Below, piece by piece: positions 1-4,443 of a DNA stretch of 8,434 nt. The DNA is taken from NCBI GenBank assembly GCA_002389265.1, contig DGOD01000211.1, positions 1-8,434 of the forward strand, written 5' to 3'. The number at the start of each line of letters is the position of its first letter. Positions within the stretch are counted from its first letter, which is position 1. Position numbers and translations under genes: made by a program. Below the pieces are notes generated by a model. The model saw only the letters and a program-made list of their open reading frames with translations. It was not told where the DNA came from and made no database searches. Source of the DNA: Gammaproteobacteria bacterium UBA4475 (GTDB lineage Bacteria > Pseudomonadota > Gammaproteobacteria > Pseudomonadales > Azotimanducaceae).

Positions 1-55
1 TATCGAGCATATTGAGGATATTCTTGGTGATCTCAATCAAGCTCTTGCTCGCTAA
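1..55 (+). CDS. C-terminal end of a PLP-dependent Cys/Met metabolism (trans-sulfuration) enzyme, partial
   Basis: Only the last 17 codons and the TAA stop lie in the window; the frame begins at base 2. The tail reads IEHIEDILGDLNQALAR. This matches the usual ending of the Cys/Met metabolism PLP-enzyme family (cystathionine gamma-synthase/lyase and O-acyl-homoserine sulfhydrylases), where a phrase of the type GIEHIDDLIADLDQAL closes the protein. Members of the family are cytoplasmic and make or break C-S bonds at the gamma carbon of homoserine derivatives. Which member this is cannot be told from 17 residues. The gene converges on the TauD-like gene, with a 111-bp spacer that contains a hairpin. 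Confidence 0.7.
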   Translation, partial: IEHIEDILGDLNQALAR

Positions 56-75
56 TTCTCGGGTCGTTTCTCTGC

Positions 76-120
76 TGTCACCAGACCCTGCATCGATTGA
101 TGTGCAAGGTCTTGGTGGCA
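76..120. terminator. Imperfect hairpin between convergent genes, possible terminator without U-tract
   Basis: The arms TGTCACC (76-82) and GGTGGCA (114-120) pair with one T-G wobble. They are followed inward by AGACC (83-87) with GGTCT (108-112), then TGC/GCA and ATC/GAT around a GATT loop. Small bulges interrupt the stem, giving about 18 pairs in all. The hairpin sits between the end of the trans-sulfuration gene and the end of the TauD-like gene, where a bidirectional terminator would be expected. Neither side has a run of T, so intrinsic termination is uncertain. Confidence 0.35.
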
Positions 121-166
121 CTTGGGCGAGGGGTGTGATGCCAAACTCTGAGCGAGCCTGATGGAC

Positions 167-1012
167 TTAGACAGGGCGGTCGCCGACGAGCGTCACGCGT
201 TCGACTCGACGGTATTGGCCACCATGGTCGGGGACAGCATAGTGCTGGGTACAGCGGTTATCCCATTGAGCAATGCTGTTAGGTTGCCAGCGAAAGCGAC
301 ATTGAACCTCCGGAATTTTCGCCATCTCATAGAGTTTGTGACGTAAATCTCGTGACTCAGCAGCCGTCATGCCGTCGATGGTCAAGGTGAATTCCCGATT
401 CACAAACAGACTTTTTTTGCCTGTCTCCGGGTGGGTACGCACAATCGGGTGCTTCTGGTCGGGATGTTTTTCCAATGCGCTGGCCTGCTCCTCGGGTGAC
501 ATGTCGGCGCCAAAAGACTTTACGTAAGAATGAATCGCAAACCTGCCTTCTATTTGCGCTTTAGTCTTATCGTCTAGCAAGTCATAGGCCAGTTCCATGT
601 TGGCAAAGCAAGTATCACCACCATAAGGTGGAATAGTGCGGCCGAGTAAAATTGACCCGAGGGGCGGACAGGGGCGAAAGGTGACGTCTGTATGCCATAC
701 CTCCGCGGCCACAAAGTTGTCGGGGGTTGAATCTATGACCAGCAACTCGGGGTAGCCCTCGATGCCAGGAACAAATGGGTGGATCTCCAGTTCGCCGAGC
801 GCCGCGCCATAGGCCTTGTGCTGCTCATGACTGAGAGCTTGGTCGCGAAAGAACAGCACCTTATGATCAAGCCATGCCTGGCGAATTTCAGCAATAATCT
901 CATCGTCTAAATCGCGCAGATCAACGTTACTGATCTCGGCCCCGATGGCACCTGTAACGGGTTCAACACGAATTCGGTTGAAGTCGCGGACTTTGGTGGC
1001 GTCAACTCTCAT
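167..1012 (-). CDS. TauD/TfdA family Fe(II)/2-oxoglutarate-dependent dioxygenase
   Basis: This 281-residue protein is close to the length of E. coli TauD (283). The Fe(II) facial triad is complete: H107 and D109 in WHTDVTF, and distal H257 in WDNRCTQHYA. R268 and R272 follow at the spacing of the TauD arginines R266 (2-oxoglutarate) and R270. Enzymes of this family couple decarboxylation of 2-oxoglutarate to hydroxylation of a substrate, often an alkylsulfonate, alkyl sulfate or aryloxyacetate, which then falls apart. By alignment with TauD, the sulfonate-binding His is kept (H78), but the Tyr and Asn on the taurine amine side are V81 and A103, so taurine itself is doubtful. The ATG at 1012 has GGAG six bases upstream. 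It overlaps the TGA of a 15-codon ORF (TGATG) and lies 79 bp after the PhyH-like gene on the same strand. The protein is cytoplasmic with no signal peptide. Family assignment is firm; substrate is unknown. Confidence 0.93.
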   Translation of the reverse strand: MRVDATKVRDFNRIRVEPVTGAIGAEISNVDLRDLDDEIIAEIRQAWLDHKVLFFRDQALSHEQHKAYGAALGELEIHPFVPGIEGYPELLVIDSTPDNFVAAEVWHTDVTFRPCPPLGSILLGRTIPPYGGDTCFANMELAYDLLDDKTKAQIEGRFAIHSYVKSFGADMSPEEQASALEKHPDQKHPIVRTHPETGKKSLFVNREFTLTIDGMTAAESRDLRHKLYEMAKIPEVQCRFRWQPNSIAQWDNRCTQHYAVPDHGGQYRRVERVTLVGDRPV

Positions 1013-1059
1013 CAGATTCTCCGGCTAGCTGTTAGGGTTGAAGCTGAGTTTTCAGCCAT
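1012..1059 (-). CDS. Possible 15-codon leader ORF overlapping the TauD-like start
   Basis: On the minus strand an ATG at 1059 opens a short frame, MAENSASTLTASRRI, that ends in a TGA sharing its last base region with the TauD-like ATG (TGATG). A near-perfect Shine-Dalgarno sequence, AAGGAGGA (1071-1078), lies 11 bases before the ATG, which is somewhat long. The TauD-like gene also has its own GGAG inside this leader frame. The arrangement is what translational coupling looks like: ribosomes ending on the leader would restart on the dioxygenase. The peptide itself resembles nothing known to me and may have no function of its own. It could instead be a chance frame behind a leftover ribosome site. 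Confidence 0.35.
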   Translation of the reverse strand: MAENSASTLTASRRI

Positions 1060-1070
1060 TGTAAAATAGA

Positions 1071-1078
1071 TCCTCCTT
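1071..1078 (-). promoter_or_regulatory. Strong Shine-Dalgarno sequence not used by the annotated TauD-like start
   Basis: The minus strand reads AAGGAGGA here, an almost ideal anti-16S match. It is 59 bases from the TauD-like start and 11 bases from the ATG of the 15-codon leader frame. No other ATG, GTG or TTG lies at normal spacing. It is the main reason to take the leader ORF seriously. Confidence 0.5.
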
Positions 1079-1082
1079 GTTA

Positions 1083-1097
1083 TTGTGATCATCACAA
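1083..1097. promoter_or_regulatory. 7-1-7 palindrome, candidate operator
   Basis: TTGTGATCATCACAA is a perfect inverted repeat with 7-base arms around a single C. It covers the TGA stop of the PhyH-like gene (1092-1094) and ends five bases before the strong ribosome site ahead of the leader frame and TauD-like gene. The one-base centre makes it a poor RNA hairpin and a better protein-binding dyad. The half-site TGTGA resembles that of CRP, but CRP needs a 6-base spacer and here it is 3, so a GntR- or MarR-type repressor is a more natural guess. A dyad this long is expected by chance about once in a few windows of this size. Confidence 0.35.
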
Positions 1098-1958
1098 CAA
1101 AGCTCCGGCGTCATCGTAGTCGACGAGGCCAAGGCGGCCGCCTTTTTTTGGAGAATAAGAGCGATAGCCCAGCAAGTGTTGTACACGCTCGGGCATTTTG
1201 CGAGCACGCTCGAGTGGAACCGTCAGTTGATGATTCTCTTCGGACCTTAACCAGCCGGCGCAAAAACCCGCGTGTAGTCCGACTCGCCATTCATTGGTCG
1301 TGGTGTTTTCGCCTCCACCATGAATGATTTTGCCGCTGTACAGCAACGCTGAGCCAGCGGGCATAACGGCTCGACAGGTTGCATTCGTGGGTGTTTCGGG
1401 CAGGGCGCCAGGCCAGTGATTGGAGCCGGGTGCAAGAACAGTAGCGCCATTAGCCTCAGTAAAATCCGTGAGCGCAAAAATAGCTGTCACGGTAATCTCG
1501 CGTTCGCACCGAGCTCTGGGCCAGTTCAGTTCGTCCCGATGCAGGAGTTGGGGTACTTCATTTGGACCAATACAGATTAGCTGAGCAGTGTTAAGCCAAT
1601 ATTCGTCTTTGCCGAGATAGCGATCGCCCATAGCAACATAACGCTCATCGCAAAGCAGTTCGCACCAGGCTGCTGAGTGGCCGGCAAGTCCGGTAACTCG
1701 TTTGGTCTGGGTCCCATGGAAGCCCGTCCAAAAGCCCTCAGTGGCGCTACCGGGACGGTGTGCGGCGATTAACGGTGCAAAATCGGCTTGTAAGCGTTGC
1801 AAGAGTTCGGGTTGGATGAAGTGCTCAACGATGAGTCCGCCGTCCTCGTCGAACGCTGCCCATACGCTTTCCCAGTCGAGAGCATTTCTTCCATCAAAAC
1901 ATTGGAGCTGGCGCATTAACACTATCTCACAGTGGTTTTTCTGAAGAGTTTCCTCCAT
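1092..1958 (-). CDS. PhyH (phytanoyl-CoA dioxygenase) family Fe(II)/2-oxoglutarate oxygenase
   Basis: This 288-residue protein has the PhyH fold markers in order. An N-terminal helix region (WAAFDEDGGLIVEHFI, about 33-48) precedes the iron ligands H140 and D142 in LLHRDELNWP, the distal iron ligand H213 in SGKIIHGGGEN, and R225 as the likely 2-oxoglutarate arginine. APGSNHWPG (176-184) is the typical loop of the family. Members hydroxylate varied substrates, from phytanoyl-CoA to small metabolites and natural-product intermediates; the substrate here is unknown. The start is uncertain. The ATG at 1958 has only an A-rich stretch before it, and a GGAGG sequence lies just inside the frame. Met15 (ATG at 1916) begins nearer the conserved part, but its upstream GAG is weak. 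The gene is followed at 79 bp by a second 2-oxoglutarate oxygenase on the same strand, and the two may be cotranscribed. The protein is cytoplasmic. Confidence 0.88.
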   Translation of the reverse strand: MEETLQKNHCEIVLMRQLQCFDGRNALDWESVWAAFDEDGGLIVEHFIQPELLQRLQADFAPLIAAHRPGSATEGFWTGFHGTQTKRVTGLAGHSAAWCELLCDERYVAMGDRYLGKDEYWLNTAQLICIGPNEVPQLLHRDELNWPRARCEREITVTAIFALTDFTEANGATVLAPGSNHWPGALPETPTNATCRAVMPAGSALLYSGKIIHGGGENTTTNEWRVGLHAGFCAGWLRSEENHQLTVPLERARKMPERVQHLLGYRSYSPKKGGRLGLVDYDDAGALL

Positions 1959-1979
1959 TTTTTTATCGAGTCAAACGTC

Positions 1980-1989
1980 AGCGTACGCT
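1980..1989. promoter_or_regulatory. Small perfect palindrome upstream of the PhyH-like gene
   Basis: AGCGTACGCT lies 22-31 bases before the ATG at 1958, a position where a repressor could block the PhyH-like promoter. Perfect 10-base palindromes occur by chance several times in a window this size, so position is the only argument. The rest of the 273-bp divergent region up to the barrel-protein start shows no gene I can support; a minus-strand frame across it reads like non-coding sequence. Confidence 0.2.
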
Positions 1990-2159
1990 AAATTCTGGGA
2001 TCGGGGTAAGGTGCTGTGTAACCACCCCAAGCCTGCCCAGCACATTACGCCGACCCCAAGTCTGGGAGTCGCGCTTCGTGGGTCGCCTAAAGCAACAATG
2101 TGAATACCTTTGAGCGCTACCAGGCCCCCCCATGATTCGTCGCTAGATCTGCGCAAAGG

Positions 2160-2173
2160 TTGATTCAAGTCAG
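2160..2173 (+). promoter_or_regulatory. FNR/Anr-like binding site
   Basis: TTGATTCAAGTCAG fits the FNR/Anr pattern TTGAT-N4-(A/G)TCAA with a mismatch only in the last base of the GTCAA form. Its centre is at 2166.5, about 41 bases before the expected transcription start near 2207-2208, the spacing of class II FNR-activated promoters. It points to oxygen- or redox-dependent control of the outer-membrane protein gene downstream. Confidence 0.5.
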
Positions 2174-2194
2174 CTTGTTGGTGGCCCGCCTCGC

Positions 2195-2200
2195 TAAGAT
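2195..2200 (+). promoter_or_regulatory. Candidate -10 element of the outer-membrane protein gene
   Basis: TAAGAT matches the TATAAT consensus at four of six bases, and there is no good -35 hexamer at 17 bp. That is usual for an activator-dependent promoter in which an FNR-type protein takes the place of the -35 contact. Transcription would start near 2207, giving a leader of about 25 bases that carries the ribosome site AAAGGGGG. Confidence 0.4.
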
Positions 2201-2216
2201 TCGCGCACAATTAATC

Positions 2217-2224
2217 AAAGGGGG
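2217..2224 (+). promoter_or_regulatory. Ribosome binding site deciding a TTG start
   Basis: AAAGGGGG lies seven bases before TTG at 2232. The only other near start, ATG at 2247, has no such sequence upstream and would remove the lysines of the signal peptide. Confidence 0.55.
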
Positions 2225-2231
2225 TGTGCAA

Positions 2232-2870
2232 TTGAAAATCAAACAAATGACATTGGTAACTGTACTTTCTGTCGCTGCTGGGTCTGCCTTTGCCGGTGAT
2301 TGGTATGCGCTAGGGTCCTTTGGGCAATCAAAGGTTGATGGTAACGTCGCGAGCGAAGTTAACGCTGAACTTATCGATGCGGGTGTGACTGGCCTATCAT
2401 CTTCTTTTGATGACAAAGACACGAGCTATAAATTGCAGTTAGGCTATAGCTTCACTCCATATCTGGCGGTGGAGGGTGGCTATATCGACCTGGGAAAATT
2501 CCAATACAGCGCGGCTTTCACTGGCCCCGTGGCTGGTAGTGCCGTCGCGGAAGTGAAAGCAGCCGGCTTTAATGTAGGAGCTGTTGCGAGCTATCCGATG
2601 AATGATCAGTTCGAGATATTTGGTAAGCTCGGCATTATTAATGCGAAAGTCGAAGGCAGTGCCGCAGCCTCAGGTAGTGGTGTCACGATCAGCGAAAATG
2701 TGAGTGCGACCAAAACGAAAAGCTACTTGGGTGTTGGTGCGGCCTATAATTTCAACGAGCAATTGGGTCTGCATCTCGCTTGGGAGCGCTTCAACAATTT
2801 GGGTGATAAAGACAAAACCGGTGAAAGCGATGTTGATCTAGTCTCACTCGGTCTGAAGTTAAACTTCTAA
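2232..2870 (+). CDS. Small outer-membrane beta-barrel protein (OmpA-like transmembrane domain type)
   Basis: From a TTG start at 2232 the protein has 212 residues. Residues 1-21 form a classic Sec signal peptide: two lysines, a hydrophobic core, and AFA before GDW at the predicted cleavage. The mature 191 residues alternate polar and hydrophobic positions, with Gly/aromatic-rich strands such as YKLQLGYSF, LAVEGGYIDLGKF, SYLGVGAAYNF and LGLHLAWERF. The chain ends in VSLGLKLNF with a terminal Phe, the usual Bam-recognised signal. Size and pattern fit an 8-stranded barrel without a periplasmic peptidoglycan-binding domain. The frame stays open upstream to 2160, but that extension would overlap the FNR-like box and bury the signal peptide, so it is rejected. 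Function may be a narrow pore or a structural role; OmpW/OprG barrels are known FNR/Anr targets, but I cannot place this protein in that family. The gene stands alone between a divergent promoter region and a hairpin. Confidence 0.88.
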   Translation: MKIKQMTLVTVLSVAAGSAFAGDWYALGSFGQSKVDGNVASEVNAELIDAGVTGLSSSFDDKDTSYKLQLGYSFTPYLAVEGGYIDLGKFQYSAAFTGPVAGSAVAEVKAAGFNVGAVASYPMNDQFEIFGKLGIINAKVEGSAAASGSGVTISENVSATKTKSYLGVGAAYNFNEQLGLHLAWERFNNLGDKDKTGESDVDLVSLGLKLNF

Positions 2871-2967
2871 GGGGTTGAAGTTAAGGATGGGATCAGCATT
2901 CGCAGCGACGGGTGCTGAAACCATTGAATCTTATAGTTCTTGTTATTGCCGCCAGGAATATTGGGGG

Positions 2968-3009
2968 CGGAGTGAAGGGCCGGGGTAGTGTTCCCGGCCC
3001 TTTACTCCG
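2968..3009 (+). terminator. 17-bp stem hairpin, probable terminator of the barrel-protein gene
   Basis: Bases 2968-2984 pair with 2993-3009 without interruption. There are 17 pairs with a single G-T wobble (2974/3003) and a GC-rich core GGGCCGGG/CCCGGCCC, closed by an 8-base loop. The hairpin is about 100 bases after the barrel-protein stop. The A/T pairs below the core (AA and TTT flanking GGGCC/GGCCC) resemble a terminator, but no real T-run follows the right arm. It may therefore act as a strong pause or an RNA 3'-end protector. Its right arm overlaps the candidate -35 of the next gene. Confidence 0.6.
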
Positions 3010-3028
3010 ATCCCAAGACTGCTATAGT
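3001..3028 (+). promoter_or_regulatory. Candidate sigma-70 promoter of the YcxB-like gene
   Basis: TTTACT (3001-3006) and TATAGT (3023-3028) are separated by 16 bp and match four and five of six consensus bases. Transcription would begin at about 3034-3036, right at the ATG of the next gene (3036), which would make the mRNA leaderless. The -35 lies within the right arm of the hairpin at 2968-3009. Confidence 0.4.
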
Positions 3029-3035
3029 GATTTCC

Positions 3036-3539
3036 ATGCAAAATATCGATACGCAATTTACCCTGTCTCGAGATTATCTCGAAGAGTGCTTTGACCAGAC
3101 GCTACCCCATGGGAAAAATCCCCAGCCCAATTATTTATTCCCCGGTTTGTTGATAGCCACAGCTGCGGGGCTCCTGCTTTTTACTGAGGAGCCAAAGGTA
3201 GCAGCAGGTATATTAGTGGCATTAGCCGTGCTCGAGCTGATTCATATTCGATATCGGCGAGCTTGGTGGATCACACGGCAGCTGTGGGGCAGAAGTGCCG
3301 GTAGAGAAGTGAAACTCACCGGCGATGAAAATGGCATTCAAACGCAAAATCCCTTCACGCAAACATCACTACTGTGGGCGGATATCGACCGGGTCATTGA
3401 AACCGACTTGGGATTGATTTTGGTGGCGAAATCGGGCGGGCAACAGTACCTGTCGAAATCGCTATTTTCTGCCGAGTGGATAAGCTGGATTGTGGATAAC
3501 AATACGATCAGTGATGCGGTCAGAAAATCCTCAGGCTAA
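3036..3539 (+). CDS. YcxB-like membrane protein with two transmembrane helices
   Basis: The protein has 167 residues from the ATG at 3036. After a polar N-terminal stretch (QFTLSRDYLEECFDQ), two hydrophobic helices at about 34-50 and 54-70 form a hairpin. A basic stretch (RYRRAWW, 72-78) follows, and then a soluble C-terminal part. Its strand pattern EVKLTGDENGIQTQNPFTQTSLLWADIDRVIET, described here only by its ends (91-123), is typical of YcxB-family domains, where a Trp-containing strand precedes a LILV strand. The family is widespread in bacteria and has no settled function; the C-terminal domain faces the cytoplasm by the positive-inside rule. The frame stays open upstream to a GTG at 2988, but that start lies in the hairpin loop. 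The ATG at 3036 has no Shine-Dalgarno sequence and coincides with the predicted transcription start. Confidence 0.75.
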   Translation: MQNIDTQFTLSRDYLEECFDQTLPHGKNPQPNYLFPGLLIATAAGLLLFTEEPKVAAGILVALAVLELIHIRYRRAWWITRQLWGRSAGREVKLTGDENGIQTQNPFTQTSLLWADIDRVIETDLGLILVAKSGGQQYLSKSLFSAEWISWIVDNNTISDAVRKSSG

Positions 3540-3576
3540 TGGCTTTCGGCAAAGACCGCTTTCGTCGTTAGCCTGA
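3531..3576. terminator. Inverted repeat between convergent genes, weak terminator candidate
   Basis: TCAGGCTAA (3531-3539) and TTAGCCTGA (3568-3576) are perfect 9-base inverted repeats around a 28-base loop that can form a small inner stem (CTTT/AAAG). The left arm is the very end of the YcxB-like gene, including its stop. The crotonase gene converges from the other side and ends 39 bases further on. No T-run is present on either strand. Confidence 0.3.
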
Positions 3577-3614
3577 ACTGCGCTTCTGAATTCTCTGATC
3601 GCTGATCTCGACGC

Positions 3615-4418
3615 CTAATTCCCCTTAAAGTCAGGCGCCCGCTTCTGGGCGAACGAAGCCATACCTTCCCGCGCATCTTCGGTGCGCATGAGCTGCAGAA
3701 AATTCATATAGACGTGATGTACATGATCGTTGAACTGTTGGGCCATACCCATACGCATGAGCCGCTTGGCAGATTGCACAGCCAGTGGTGCATTAGCGGC
3801 AATGTCGCTGGCGAGTTTTGTGGTAAACGTCATGAGTTCATCGTTGGCTACTACATGGGCACACAAGCCCAGTGTCTTGCACTCGTCGGCACTCAGATTG
3901 CGCGCGGTAAAGAATATCTCTGCGGCTTTTTCCCAGCCTACCAGGCGGGGCAGAATCCAGGTGCCGCCACTCTCAGGCACAATGCCGCGCTTTACCGGCG
4001 TCGGGGCTAACTTGGCCGTTTGAGCCATGACCCGAATATCGCAGGCCAGGGCCATATCCATTCCAAAGCCAGCCGCGGCGCCATTCAATGCGCAGATCAC
4101 CGGCTTCTCACAGTTGTAAATAACTGCAGGCGGAAAGCGCTTCACGTCTAGTGTCACCGGGATAGCGGCAGCATCGTTGGTACCCGCTTGTGAACCCGTT
4201 CGAGATTGGGCGCCCACCACGTCCAGCCCCGCACAAAACATGCGGCCTGCACCCGTGAGAATGATGACCCGCACCGTTTTGTCGTCTTCCGCCTGTTGAA
4301 TGTACTGGCTGACCAGCGCCATCATAGTGCCGCCCAGGGTATTCATCTGTTCGGGGCGATTGAGGGTGATGGTGGCAATGCCATCCTCAATCTCGTACAA
4401 CGTATCTTGGCTGGTCAT
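3615..4418 (-). CDS. Enoyl-CoA hydratase/isomerase (crotonase) family protein
   Basis: This 267-residue protein has full crotonase length. The oxyanion-hole segments are present: FCAGLD (61-66) and NGAAAGFGMDMALACDI (112-128). The region GIVPESGGTWILPRLVG (145-161) is typical of the family. Of the two hydratase glutamates of rat crotonase, the second aligns with E167, while the first (E144) aligns with P141. E149 in PESGG sits where several enoyl-CoA isomerases place their acid. It is therefore more likely an isomerase or another crotonase-type enzyme than a standard hydratase. The C-terminal part ending in EDAREGMASFAQKRAPDF is standard for CoA-ester enzymes acting in the cytoplasm. AAGGA lies seven bases before the ATG. 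The gene starts 25 bases after the stop of the molybdoenzyme large subunit, so it is probably the last gene of that operon. Confidence 0.9.
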   Translation of the reverse strand: MTSQDTLYEIEDGIATITLNRPEQMNTLGGTMMALVSQYIQQAEDDKTVRVIILTGAGRMFCAGLDVVGAQSRTGSQAGTNDAAAIPVTLDVKRFPPAVIYNCEKPVICALNGAAAGFGMDMALACDIRVMAQTAKLAPTPVKRGIVPESGGTWILPRLVGWEKAAEIFFTARNLSADECKTLGLCAHVVANDELMTFTTKLASDIAANAPLAVQSAKRLMRMGMAQQFNDHVHHVYMNFLQLMRTEDAREGMASFAQKRAPDFKGN

Positions 4419-4443
4419 AGTGAGTCCTTAACGGTTAATGGGG

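Noticed and set aside
1083..1097. CRP binding site
   Set aside because: TGTGA and TCACA are present, but the spacer is 3 rather than 6 bases.
1971..2210. 79-codon minus-strand frame in the divergent spacer
   Set aside because: No ribosome site, no recognisable motif, and it overlaps the promoter region of the barrel-protein gene.
2160..2231. Upstream TTG start for the barrel protein
   Set aside because: It would overlap the FNR-like box and put 24 residues ahead of a well-formed signal peptide.
2893..2918. TCAGCA/TGCTGA inverted repeat soon after the barrel-protein stop
   Set aside because: Only six pairs around a 14-base loop and no T-run; the hairpin at 2968-3009 is a far better candidate.
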